A stretch of 64,000 bases of DNA, from contig NZ_PHQQ01000004.1 in NCBI RefSeq assembly GCF_002909235.1, positions 62,001-126,000 on the forward strand, given 5' to 3'. The notes beneath the pieces were generated by a model. The model searched no databases and was not told the origin of the DNA. It saw only the letters and a list, made by a program, of their open reading frames with translations. Below are positions 26,765 to 36,281 of the stretch, one piece after another. Numbering within the stretch: the first letter of the stretch is position 1; every line of letters begins with the position of its first letter. This DNA comes from Arenibacter catalasegens (GTDB lineage: Bacteria; Bacteroidota; Bacteroidia; Flavobacteriales; Flavobacteriaceae). The position numbers were made by a program, and so were the translations under genes.

Positions 26765-29464
26765 CTATTCATTGTAAATTTTATGATTTTTATCCCCTCC
26801 GGAGATTAAGAATGCAAGAAGATCGCTGAGCTCTTTCTCGTTTAATCGATTGATCAACCCAGGGGGCATTGCCGAAATGGGTGACTCTTCCTCTTTGATA
26901 ATATCTCTCTTTTTAATAATCGTTATCAAACTCGGGGAAAATGCGTTGGTACTAATTCTTAATTCACTTTTCGTTTCTTTGATTAGTTTACCGGTTACTA
27001 CTCTTCCTTCTGGTAAATGATATTCGGTAAAGCGATATCGGTCAGAAATACTACTTGAGGGATCAATGATGGCTTCCGCCATATCAGAAATTGTAAACCG
27101 TGTCCCTAATTGGGTCAATTCAGGACCTGAATTACCGCCAACTCCTTTAACACTATGACAACTAACACAAAGTGAAGCCTTGAAAAAATTCTGCCCATTT
27201 TCATAATTCACCTTGTCCTTATTATTTGCATACGCAGATTTTATAGTTGCAACGGTCCAGTTTTGTCCAGGACCTTTGGGTTGCACTACACCCTGCATTA
27301 AATTATTGGACTCCTGAACAGCCTCAGTAGCCAACGCTTCAAAATATTGTCGCTCAGCTATGGGAACATAGGTCAAGGCTTTTTCTTGAATTTTCCTGAT
27401 ATATTGGGCATAAGATTTGCCTCCGGATTTCTTTAAAGCCATGTTGTACCAATTAAAATATCTTTCCCTTAATTCGTTTGTCCAACCCCTTTCCATTGTA
27501 CTAAGGCTTTTTGCATAGCTTATATGTTGGGCATTCGGCATGTTTTTAAGCATTTCTTCGACTTTGCTCCCATACTGCTCGTTTCTCCCAGAAATATTTC
27601 CCGATAAATAGTTAACCTTTTGTGCCGCTGTTATTATAGTGTCCCGCTCCATCATTTCCAGTGTAGGCTGTATAATTCCGGGTATCTGTAAAAAGCTTAA
27701 TGTTTTACATAGTTCTTTGTTGATGATATCTGTACTCTTGGGATAAGCGGGAATCAACACATCCGTCAACCGGTTTTTTACTGCCTCGGGTAATTTCTCT
27801 TCCGTTCTGATCAATATCAATTCAATCGCTCTTATAAAATCGACCTGCTGTGACTCGGGCAGCGTTGTCCAATTAATTTCCAGTAATGCATCAAGTGACC
27901 GTAATCTGTCCACATCAGTGCCATGCCTGGCAATGGATATAGCAAGTGCAATTGTTTTTAAAGGGGATTTGCTATTGTATATTTCATTCTTCCAAAGACC
28001 GTATTCCTGATTTTCCATGGCAATCCGAGACGCAAATCTTGTAAACCGATCGGGGTGATCCAAATTCTCTAAAATAAAATCGATTTTATCAGCTTCCCTT
28101 TGCACATGAAGGACTTCCAACTCCTTTCGTAGATTTCTTTCGGCCGCCCCTTCGACGTTTTCTGGAAGGTCGCGTATTTTGATAGACTCTTCGCCTGTGT
28201 ATGTCAACTTATACAATGCAGATTCCAACTCTCTACCTCCAGTGAGAAAATACATGGAACCATCATTGCCCACTACACCATTGGTCAATGGCAAGGGTAC
28301 GCCGGACAAAAACTCCTCTATTTCAACGGAATAGCTACTCCCTTTTGGTGTAAGGCTTGCAAAATACATGGTGCCATAACTCCAGTCAAAAAGATACATT
28401 CCATTTTGATAGTAGGAAGGAAACCTTAATCCTTCGCCATTCATCAAGCCAGTAGGCGAACCCTGTCCTAAATTGGCTATTCCGGGAAGATTATCGGGAT
28501 ATTCCGCCGGAAATTTTCCAGTGCCCCTGCGCCAACCAAACTCACTGCCACTCGTAAAATGACAAAGGCGTATAGGCCTATACCAAGGCATCCCCAAATC
28601 CAATTCCATGTCGGAATCAAAACCGAATAGTTCCCCGTCCTGATTAAATGCAATATCAAAGGTATTTCGCATTCCAACGTTATGAACGGTCCATTCTTCA
28701 CTTTCTAAATCAATTTTTGCTACCCATCCGCCAGGTGCCATCACTTCATTGGCATGACCACTGGGGTCTGTTATTACGGGTGATATATTGTCTTCTCCCC
28801 AGACTTTCGGTACATAACTGTCCAACCCTTCCGGGATTACTATTCGATTTCCCAGCACTACATACAGCGATTTTTTATCTGGAGACAATTCAATATTGTG
28901 AGGGCCATGCTCCCCAAAACTTCCTTTAAAAACTCTTAGCGTATCTACCTTGTCCAAATTGCCATCTCCACTGGAATCAGTAATTTTATAAAACCCGCTG
29001 TGAATATGTAGATTACGTTTGATGTTAGAATTGACCAAGGCGTAGAGCACATCTTTATGCCAAAGCAACCCTTGTGCGAGGCCAATCTCTATATCCAGTT
29101 TTTTCACCACCACGCTATCTTGCTTGTTTGAGGCATTGGGGAGCGTTACTTGGTACAGATATCCAAACTGGTCCGAAGTGTACAATCTGCCAAGGTCATC
29201 TTGAGTAATACTTACCCATGAGCCTTGTTGTTTGTCTACGGGACTATATATTTTCTCGATAACAAATCCCTTGGGAATAGTAATGTTATCCATTAAAATA
29301 CGCTCGTTGATCGGCCCATCGGTTTCAGACTTACAGGATAATAAAATAAACAGAATGCTTGTGAGCAGGCTTAGAACGATAACGGATTTCTTATATGCCT
29401 TGGTTGGATGCAATTTCAAGAAGATTATATTTAAATTATTAAGACTGTAAAGGTTAATGCCCAT
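26765..29464 (-). CDS. PVC-type dehydrogenase fused to cytochrome c, lipoprotein
   Basis: An 899-residue protein anchored through LLSC. An N-terminal beta-propeller sugar-dehydrogenase-like domain (about 55-440, with MRNTFDIAFNQDGELFG and GEGLRFPSYYQNGMY) is followed by helical HEAT-like repeats (about 450-740). A C-terminal cytochrome c domain has the heme motif CVSCH at 766-770 and a likely Met ligand in SAMPPGL. Proteins of this type are abundant in Planctomycetes and marine Bacteroidota and are thought to oxidise sugars or alcohols and pass electrons to the respiratory chain. The start is uncertain because the n-region before the hydrophobic core is long. It ends just upstream of the DUF1080 gene. 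Confidence 0.85.
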   Translation of the reverse strand: MGINLYSLNNLNIIFLKLHPTKAYKKSVIVLSLLTSILFILLSCKSETDGPINERILMDNITIPKGFVIEKIYSPVDKQQGSWVSITQDDLGRLYTSDQFGYLYQVTLPNASNKQDSVVVKKLDIEIGLAQGLLWHKDVLYALVNSNIKRNLHIHSGFYKITDSSGDGNLDKVDTLRVFKGSFGEHGPHNIELSPDKKSLYVVLGNRIVIPEGLDSYVPKVWGEDNISPVITDPSGHANEVMAPGGWVAKIDLESEEWTVHNVGMRNTFDIAFNQDGELFGFDSDMELDLGMPWYRPIRLCHFTSGSEFGWRRGTGKFPAEYPDNLPGIANLGQGSPTGLMNGEGLRFPSYYQNGMYLFDWSYGTMYFASLTPKGSSYSVEIEEFLSGVPLPLTNGVVGNDGSMYFLTGGRELESALYKLTYTGEESIKIRDLPENVEGAAERNLRKELEVLHVQREADKIDFILENLDHPDRFTRFASRIAMENQEYGLWKNEIYNSKSPLKTIALAISIARHGTDVDRLRSLDALLEINWTTLPESQQVDFIRAIELILIRTEEKLPEAVKNRLTDVLIPAYPKSTDIINKELCKTLSFLQIPGIIQPTLEMMERDTIITAAQKVNYLSGNISGRNEQYGSKVEEMLKNMPNAQHISYAKSLSTMERGWTNELRERYFNWYNMALKKSGGKSYAQYIRKIQEKALTYVPIAERQYFEALATEAVQESNNLMQGVVQPKGPGQNWTVATIKSAYANNKDKVNYENGQNFFKASLCVSCHSVKGVGGNSGPELTQLGTRFTISDMAEAIIDPSSSISDRYRFTEYHLPEGRVVTGKLIKETKSELRISTNAFSPSLITIIKKRDIIKEEESPISAMPPGLINRLNEKELSDLLAFLISGGDKNHKIYNE

Positions 29465-29476
29465 AATTTTTATGGA

Positions 29477-31006
29477 TCAAGGATTTTTAATGTTATCCAA
29501 TTCTGTCAATAGTTCTTTTACCAATTCCGGTTTTTCACTATATAAATTATTGGTTTCAGAAGGATCCTCTGCTATGTTGTACAGCTGCCCTTTTGGTTCG
29601 CCCACATTTGGCTCTATCACAACAGGTATAGAAAATCCACCGGACCCTCTTTTCTCAATTAGTTTCCAATTTCCTTTTCTAAGGGCAAAGTAGCCCTTGG
29701 ACGAATGGTGAACAATTGGCCTTGCCTCAACTTTCTTTTTATCATCATCCAATAAAATGGGATAGATACTCTGACTATCCTCCCCGGTTCTTTCGTTCAA
29801 CTGTATACCAACTATATCAGCAGAAGTAGCAATCAAATTCGTCAGTGTGGTTTTAAAATCACTCACAGATCCCGCTTTCACCTTCCCTGGCCAACGTACT
29901 ATAAATGGAATCCTGTGACCCCCTTCATAAATATCTGCTTTCATACCGCGATAAATGTCAGTGGCCTTATGATCAAATCGTTTTATAAAATCGGGCTTCC
30001 AGAAGGGGCCATTATCACTCGCAAAAATTACAATTGTATTTTCTGAAACCTTACTTTCATCCAAACTTTTCAGAAAACTTCCTATCTGGGCATCCACCAT
30101 TTGCACAAAATCCCCATATTGACCTGCTCCAGAAGTACCATCATAATCTTTTTTGGGTACCCAAGGTGAATGAGGGGCAGCCAAAGGCAAATACAAAAAA
30201 AATGGTTTTTCGTTCTTTGAATGCGATTGGACGAACTCTTTGGCCTTATCGATGAACTTGGGCAATACGTCATAGAAATCAAAGCTTTTAGTAATACGCC
30301 CAGGCCGCCAAAATGCTTCTGTGGCATAAGACCCGGTATCAAGGTCGTTACCAGGTGTATGGTCGTTAGGTAATTCCGTTAAAACATCATTTTCCAAATA
30401 GCAATATGGCTCCATATCCAAAGAGGCGGGCAAAATATAACTATAGTCGAACCCATGCTCCAATGGTCCATCTGTCGGTTTTTTGGTAAAATCGACCCAA
30501 TCTCCGTTCATTTGGGTAATAATGCCTAATTCGCTTTTCTGAACAGACGCGCTGTTTATGGAATCTTTAAACTCCTCTTTCAAGACCCAGTCTAGGCCAA
30601 GGTGCCATTTTCCGATTACACCAGTTGTATATTTATGCTCCTTTAATAAGGAGGCTATGGTAGTTCTATCTTTTTCTAGAAGGGCTTGTCCATAACCACG
30701 TAACACTCCTGTTGGTAATTTGGTCCGCCAACAATATCTTCCTGTTAAAATTCCATATCTGGTTGGCGTACAAACCGAAGAAGGTGAATGTGCATCGGTA
30801 AACCGCATTCCCTCTGAGGCCAATTTATCAATGTTGGGAGTCTTTATTTTAGACTCGGGGTTATAAATGGATACATCTCCATACCCTAGGTCATCTGCTA
30901 AAATATAAACAATGTTAGGAGGGGTAATGGGTTCCTTGTTTTCGGAACAACCCAACATAATCAATACTCCCATGACTAAATAAGCGCTGCTATTTTTGAT
31001 TTTCAT
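29477..31006 (-). CDS. S1 family sulfatase, CTPTRYG branch
   Basis: A 509-residue lipoprotein sulfatase (IMLGCSEN). Motifs: NIVYILADDLGYGDVSIYNP, CTPTR at Cys79 followed by YGILTGRYCWRT, IGKWHLGLDW, LPLAAPHSPWVP, and FASDNGPFWKP in the second metal site. The CTPTRYGxLTGRY signature marks a branch that, in gut Bacteroides, includes 6-O-sulfatases for galactose or GalNAc. That is family knowledge and not proof of specificity here. It lies 12 bp upstream of the dehydrogenase-cytochrome gene and 89 bp from the GH28-like gene. Confidence 0.92.
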   Translation of the reverse strand: MKIKNSSAYLVMGVLIMLGCSENKEPITPPNIVYILADDLGYGDVSIYNPESKIKTPNIDKLASEGMRFTDAHSPSSVCTPTRYGILTGRYCWRTKLPTGVLRGYGQALLEKDRTTIASLLKEHKYTTGVIGKWHLGLDWVLKEEFKDSINSASVQKSELGIITQMNGDWVDFTKKPTDGPLEHGFDYSYILPASLDMEPYCYLENDVLTELPNDHTPGNDLDTGSYATEAFWRPGRITKSFDFYDVLPKFIDKAKEFVQSHSKNEKPFFLYLPLAAPHSPWVPKKDYDGTSGAGQYGDFVQMVDAQIGSFLKSLDESKVSENTIVIFASDNGPFWKPDFIKRFDHKATDIYRGMKADIYEGGHRIPFIVRWPGKVKAGSVSDFKTTLTNLIATSADIVGIQLNERTGEDSQSIYPILLDDDKKKVEARPIVHHSSKGYFALRKGNWKLIEKRGSGGFSIPVVIEPNVGEPKGQLYNIAEDPSETNNLYSEKPELVKELLTELDNIKNP

Positions 31007-31095
31007 AAGACAAAAATTTTCTATTCCTTAATGAGTACATCATTCATTTCCAATTTGAATACCCTCCTGTTTATTTTCAATAACATTAGGCCTTG

Positions 31096-32667
31096 TTACT
31101 TTTGAAATTGAACCCCTAGTACATCAGAATTTGTACCATAGGATATCACTTTTTCTAATTCAAAACCATCTACAGAAAGATCGCTCACCTTTAAACCCTT
31201 AACGTCCTTAATAATAAATTGCTCATTATCTGATAGCGAGGTGATGCTCCCACCTTCTATATTTAGACCTTTTACATCATCAAAGACATAAGCCGGCCTA
31301 AAATCTAGTTCTCGAACACTTAACCTCACATTCTTCATTTCCAAACCTGTTACGTGTCTCACAAAGAGTCCCCAGGAGGGAAGTTCTCCGAACATAGAGA
31401 ATTCCGGATACGAAGAAGCTTTTTCGGGTATTGTGTTAAGACGCCAAACCGGTAAGTGGGCATAACCTTTATTTCCACGTCCAGGATAGGAGATGGAGAT
31501 GTTTTCCAATGTAATATTTTCCACATCATGTCCAGGCAATCCGGAAATAGATGCAGGAAAAACGTTGTGAAAAAACGGGGGTTCCGGACCTCTAATATTA
31601 TAATTAAGATCTGGTTTGGAAAATGGGATATGAACGTTTAGATTTTTAATCTTTATATTTTTGATGGCACCTACTTTACCGTCTACATTTCTATGTCCTA
31701 ACTTAATAAAGAGTGCATTCCCTGTAGTGGTTGCAGATACATTGGTAACAGTTACATTTTCTATGGTACCCCCATCAACGGCCTCAAAGGCTAGAGCGGA
31801 TCGAAAGGTATCAAAAATCGTTATGTTCTCTATTTTAATATTCCTGAATCCACCAACAGATGCAGTACCAAACTTTATAGCACTGGCACTGGATCGAATG
31901 GTACAATTAGCGATATAGATATTGTCATTCTGGAAACCTTTCGAATGCGATTTAAGACAAATTCCGTCATCGGCCGCGTTTACATAACAGTTAGTTATGC
32001 GAACATTTTTACAGTCACTTATATCCATGCCATCATTGTTCCAATAGGCATCGCTATCCACCCGAATCTTATCGATAATCAGGTCCGTACACTTATCATA
32101 CGTCTGTACCCAACAAGCTGCATTCTTCAATGTTATCCCAGATATAGTTATATGCTCGCTGTTCACTACTTCAATAAGCTGCGGGCGCATAACCTCACTT
32201 GGCCTTTTCCTACGGATGTTATAATGGGTACTATCGAGTTTCCCGACATGAAAAAGACTATCTACTTTTAACGCCAGCTCTTGGCCCTGACCATCAATAG
32301 TGCCTTCCCCGGTAATTGCAATATGATTCTGGCCATCTGCCAAAACCAGTGATTTCCATCGGTTTATTCCCTTATAATCATATGGATTCGTACTTCCCAG
32401 AAGTATGGCTTCCTTTTTCAGGTGTAGTTCAACTCCTGTTTTAAGGATGATACTGCCCGTAAGGAAAACCCCTTTGGGGACAACTACCTTTCCGCCGCCT
32501 TTTTTATGGGCAGCATCAATGGCAGATTGAATTGCGGATGATGCCAATGTTTTTCCATCATTCCTGGCCCCGAAGTCCGTTATCGTATACTCTTGGGCAT
32601 AGATGCTGGTAGAGACGACCAGAATAAGAAAACTAGTTATTAATTTCGTTAATAGAGTGTTGTACAT
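31096..32667 (-). CDS. GH28-like parallel beta-helix enzyme
   Basis: A 523-residue exported protein (signal ends near IYAQE). It starts with YTITDFGARNDGKT, the entry of pectin-lyase-fold/GH28 enzymes, and continues in beta-helix coils with CTDLIIDKIRV, NNDGMDISDCKNV and NAADDGICLKS. These keep the NxDGxD and DDG acidic residues of polygalacturonases (Asp212, Asp233, Asp234). The next coil reads SSASAIKFGT, where GH28 normally has GHG with the catalytic His; that His is absent. It probably hydrolyses a linkage to a uronic acid or related sugar, but its chemistry may be modified. Confidence 0.8.
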   Translation of the reverse strand: MYNTLLTKLITSFLILVVSTSIYAQEYTITDFGARNDGKTLASSAIQSAIDAAHKKGGGKVVVPKGVFLTGSIILKTGVELHLKKEAILLGSTNPYDYKGINRWKSLVLADGQNHIAITGEGTIDGQGQELALKVDSLFHVGKLDSTHYNIRRKRPSEVMRPQLIEVVNSEHITISGITLKNAACWVQTYDKCTDLIIDKIRVDSDAYWNNDGMDISDCKNVRITNCYVNAADDGICLKSHSKGFQNDNIYIANCTIRSSASAIKFGTASVGGFRNIKIENITIFDTFRSALAFEAVDGGTIENVTVTNVSATTTGNALFIKLGHRNVDGKVGAIKNIKIKNLNVHIPFSKPDLNYNIRGPEPPFFHNVFPASISGLPGHDVENITLENISISYPGRGNKGYAHLPVWRLNTIPEKASSYPEFSMFGELPSWGLFVRHVTGLEMKNVRLSVRELDFRPAYVFDDVKGLNIEGGSITSLSDNEQFIIKDVKGLKVSDLSVDGFELEKVISYGTNSDVLGVQFQK

Positions 32668-32686
32668 GAAACTTGATATAATAATT

Positions 32687-34102
32687 TTAGAGTTTATAAT
32701 ATTCCTCCCAACCCCTGCGTGGTTGTCCTCCTCTTAGCATCATGTTGGCAAGTGGATTATTGGTAATCTGTTTTGTTTCGCGGTCAAAAATCAATTTTGA
32801 ATTTAATCTTTGCGCCAAAACACCTAAGGTAAAAACTTGGCTCAATGGCCCCGCAATATCAAATGATGACCGGCATTTTTCTTCGCCCTTACATGAAAGC
32901 AAAAAGTTTTCAAAGTGGTTTGAAGGGCTTTCGGGAACAATAGGTAAACTCCCCTGCATTTCCTTCGCCTTTTTCTCTGGGATAATTGATAATGGACTAC
33001 TGTGGGAACCTCCCTTAAAAGTCAAATCCTTTCCGTAGATTATTTTTCCGGGCTTTAGTTTGGTAGGCTCCAATTTTCCGTTACTCGGTGGTGGAATATT
33101 AGAATCTGTTGTAGAAACACCATACCCTTTTGGTATTGGTGGTTGATTATTCATCCCATCATACCAAGTGATGTCCAGTGCTGGCATGTTGCCCCTTTCC
33201 GGAAATTTAAATACAAGGGTAGATGACATAGGGAAGAAAAAAGGATTATGTCCTTCAAGCATAACCGGATCTACTTCATACGGCAGGCCAAGCTCAAGAA
33301 ACTGATGTGCCGTATCCATAATATGTGCTCCCCAATCGCCAAGGGCGCCCATACCAAAATCGTACCAACAGCGCCATTGTCCGTTTATAAAATCTTTGTT
33401 GTAATCGTGCTCCGAGGCCGTACCCAACCAAGTATCCCAATCTAGTGTTTTAGGTAAGATCTCCTTTGCTGGATATTTCGTCATTTTTGTATCAAAACCA
33501 TGCCAACGTCTACGACCGTTCATGTGTGCGGTAATAGCCGTTACGTCCTTGATGATTCCGGCGTCCTTCCATGCTTTGAATTGAAAATAATTCTCCCCAG
33601 AATGTCCTTGATTCCCCATTTGGGTAACTACATTATGCCTCTCGGCACAATCCATCATCAATTCTACTTCATTGAAAGTCCTTGCCATTGGTTTTTCTAC
33701 ATATACATGAATGCCCAAAGACATAGCCATCATGGTAATCGGAAAATGTGAAAAATCTGGTGTTCCCACATTCACCGCTTCAATTTTATCGCCCATTTTA
33801 TCGAACATTTCCCTAAAGTCCTTAAAACGTGGAACGTCGGGAAACATTTCCATTACCTCTAAGGTATGGGGAGCACCCATATCTACATCACATAATGCAA
33901 CAATATTGGCCAAACCTGTTGCGTGCAAAGATTTGGTAATACTCCCTCCTCTATTGCCAATTCCGCAACAGGCCAAATTTACTTTATCACTAGGGGCAAT
34001 ATTCCCAAAGGTTTTTCCCAGAACAGTTGAGGGTATTATAGATAAGCCTGCAATACCTACTAAAGCAGAGGCACTGGATTTTACAAAATTTCTTCTTTCC
34101 AT
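32687..34102 (-). CDS. Exported Gfo/Idh/MocA-family oxidoreductase
   Basis: A 471-residue NAD-dependent sugar oxidoreductase family protein. The N-terminus MERRNFVKSSASALVG is a twin-arginine-like signal, so the cofactor-loaded enzyme is likely exported folded. The Rossmann part has CCGIGNRGG and ALCDVD; the catalytic Lys lies in YVEKPMA (EKP at 136-138); the C-terminal domain has GDWGAHIMDTAHQF. Relatives include GH109 glycosidases and the glycoside 3-dehydrogenases of 3-keto pathways. It is the first gene after the susD hairpin and is followed 19 bp later by the GH28-like gene. Confidence 0.88.
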   Translation of the reverse strand: MERRNFVKSSASALVGIAGLSIIPSTVLGKTFGNIAPSDKVNLACCGIGNRGGSITKSLHATGLANIVALCDVDMGAPHTLEVMEMFPDVPRFKDFREMFDKMGDKIEAVNVGTPDFSHFPITMMAMSLGIHVYVEKPMARTFNEVELMMDCAERHNVVTQMGNQGHSGENYFQFKAWKDAGIIKDVTAITAHMNGRRRWHGFDTKMTKYPAKEILPKTLDWDTWLGTASEHDYNKDFINGQWRCWYDFGMGALGDWGAHIMDTAHQFLELGLPYEVDPVMLEGHNPFFFPMSSTLVFKFPERGNMPALDITWYDGMNNQPPIPKGYGVSTTDSNIPPPSNGKLEPTKLKPGKIIYGKDLTFKGGSHSSPLSIIPEKKAKEMQGSLPIVPESPSNHFENFLLSCKGEEKCRSSFDIAGPLSQVFTLGVLAQRLNSKLIFDRETKQITNNPLANMMLRGGQPRRGWEEYYKL

Positions 34103-34397
34103 AGGTTTAATTTATTAAAACTAATTATCAAAAGTTGATCGGTTAAAGGATGGAATTAAACATATGTCAATTTTGGCAAAGACATATAGAAACTTACCGC
34201 TTCCTTATTTCTGATGTTCAAATAGTGACCTATTCTATTATTGCTTTCTAAATAGGTATAGCTATAATTATAGAGAAAAATGTAGCTAAACAATAAAATA
34301 TAAGGTCATTTATTTGAGTGAACCCATCATAATAAGTATAGACAAGCCCATATTGGGCATGTCTATACTTGAAAACTAACTAAACTAACATTTTGTT
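34103..34397. other. Intergenic region between susD and the enzyme operon
   Basis: This 295-bp AT-rich gap separates susD from the Gfo/Idh/MocA gene. The only clear structure is the long hairpin at its susD-proximal end. The remainder presumably holds the leader and perhaps a promoter of the enzyme operon, but I find no exact TAnnTTTG element on the minus strand. Confidence 0.5.
34334..34370 (-). terminator. Hairpin downstream of first susD
   Basis: Inverted repeat with arms 34334-34350 and 34354-34370: 16 base pairs with one A.A mismatch and a 3-nt loop. It begins 28 bp after the susD stop. The following minus-strand sequence (TATTATGA) is only moderately T-rich, so it may be a partial terminator or a 3'-end stabiliser that lets susCD be expressed more strongly than the enzyme genes behind it. 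Confidence 0.65.
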
Positions 34398-36236
34398 TTA
34401 ATAACCTGGGTTCTGTCCCAAATTATTTGAGGACAAATCTATCTCCTGCTGAGGAATTGGACGCAATAGATGGTGTGCATCCAAACTACCACTAGCTGCG
34501 GTCCAAGGGTTATATTCTGTAGCTCTTTCAATTAGCTTTCCGGTACGCTTCAAATCGTACCATCTCATATACTCTCCCATCAATTCCCTTGCACGTTCGT
34601 CCAAAATCATATCGATATCAATAGTGGCTCCAGTGGCCCTATATGACTTTGAAGCTAAAGAGGTAATATCCTCTGGAGCAGATGCCTGTAATGGATCGGC
34701 TCCAGCGTTGCCACCTAAGGCTCGATCAAGGATTGTATTGTAATATACATCTGCCGTTCCAAGACTGCCACCAGTCGCACCTTTCACTATTGCCTCAGCA
34801 GCGATCAAATAGGCTTCCGCTGAACGGAATAAGGCAAAATCGAACGTTCCCCCTCCATCGCCATAAGGAATACCCGGTTCCCAGAATTTCCACATCATAG
34901 GGGACTTATAAGGGTCATGGTATTTAGAAGCGTCTATTCTACCATATTCGTCGGTATTGATGACGGAATAAGGCAACGTACCCCCAACGTCCAATCCTCT
35001 TTCTGCTGGCGTCAACGCCGGACTGTTCCAAGGTCTAAACTCAAGTACAACATCTCCCTTTGCTATATCTATTGGGGCACCACCCTCTACAGGACTAAAC
35101 CCAGAGGCATCCTTTAGGGCATATAATTTTCCGAGGAAGTTATGGTTGTAACGCATATCCATTTCCGGGTCAAACAAACGGTATATTGCCGGGGTTGTAT
35201 TGAATTTATTCAAGTGTCGGTTATAGGATCCGGAACGGGCTACTGCACCTGGCACATCGTCCGCTCCTCCACCGAAGATAGAGTGGTAATCGTTACCTAC
35301 TATCGAATTGTCATTGGTGTCATCACCGGCATTGGTAATATCATTTGTATTAAATTGAATGGCAAATACAATTTCCCCATTTTTAGCATTCTGACTACCT
35401 GGATTATTGGTTTCAAGCAACGGATTATCATTGCGTTGTGGAAAAAGATCAGCATAGTCTGCAGACAACGGATATTCTGCAATTACTTTGTCTGCAAAAT
35501 TCAGCGCCATATCAAAATCAGTAGTACTACCCCCTAAAGAATTGTTAAAATTCCATCCACGGGTCAGATATACCCGGGACAACACAAATTGAGCGGTTCC
35601 CTTCGTTACACGTCCATAATCGGAAGCTTCTTTAGGTAAAATAGATTCAGCGGCCGTTAAATCCGTGATGAGTTGGGCATACACATCAGCTGCAGCTATC
35701 TTGGTCACTTCCTTGTCCGCAGAAGAGGTTTCTGTCAATGGCATTGGAATATCTCCCCATTGCTGTACTGCATAGAAGAGTGCCATTGAACGCAAAACCT
35801 TGGCTTCGGCAACCCTTATAGCCTTCAGTCCAGCGTCCATACCTTCGACCGCTTCCGAACGGTCAATTACGGTATTGGCCCTGTTGATTTCCCTGTACAA
35901 CAAGTTCCATAAGGTTTCCAACGGTTCAAGGCCAGTTCCAAAACCTGTGTCATAAGCATCCTCTGGCGGTGCCTGGCCCAGGTTGGTAGTAGCGTCATCC
36001 CAGACACCCGCGCTGAATATATCCGTGCCTCTCAACACTAAGGTACGTTCCCTAATAATATCGCGCCATAAGGGATAAACGGCCCTTACCAGATCTTCAA
36101 ACCCATCTTCATTTACATAATAATTATTAGCGGTCTGAAGTGATAGTGGATCCTCATCCAAAAAATCACTACATGCAACTGCCGAAAAGACCAAAATACA
36201 TGTGGTCAGTAATTGCCATTTTTTATATATTTTCAT
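34398..36236 (-). CDS. SusD-like glycan-binding lipoprotein
   Basis: A 612-residue surface lipoprotein (lipobox VACSD, Cys22) that binds the oligosaccharide and caps the SusC channel. Seen: the family start SDFLDEDPLSLQT, the TPR-helical region with LREINRANTVIDR-like and AEAKVLRSMALFYAVQQWGDIPM segments, and the C-terminal RARELMGEYMRWYDLKRTG followed by LRPIPQQEIDLS and NPGY. All are typical of RagB/SusD. It is 45 bp downstream of its SusC, with the same operon direction. Confidence 0.95.
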   Translation of the reverse strand: MKIYKKWQLLTTCILVFSAVACSDFLDEDPLSLQTANNYYVNEDGFEDLVRAVYPLWRDIIRERTLVLRGTDIFSAGVWDDATTNLGQAPPEDAYDTGFGTGLEPLETLWNLLYREINRANTVIDRSEAVEGMDAGLKAIRVAEAKVLRSMALFYAVQQWGDIPMPLTETSSADKEVTKIAAADVYAQLITDLTAAESILPKEASDYGRVTKGTAQFVLSRVYLTRGWNFNNSLGGSTTDFDMALNFADKVIAEYPLSADYADLFPQRNDNPLLETNNPGSQNAKNGEIVFAIQFNTNDITNAGDDTNDNSIVGNDYHSIFGGGADDVPGAVARSGSYNRHLNKFNTTPAIYRLFDPEMDMRYNHNFLGKLYALKDASGFSPVEGGAPIDIAKGDVVLEFRPWNSPALTPAERGLDVGGTLPYSVINTDEYGRIDASKYHDPYKSPMMWKFWEPGIPYGDGGGTFDFALFRSAEAYLIAAEAIVKGATGGSLGTADVYYNTILDRALGGNAGADPLQASAPEDITSLASKSYRATGATIDIDMILDERARELMGEYMRWYDLKRTGKLIERATEYNPWTAASGSLDAHHLLRPIPQQEIDLSSNNLGQNPGY

Positions 36237-36281
36237 TTTATTCTATTTTTTTGTGAAACAATTTTTACCAAATTATATAAC

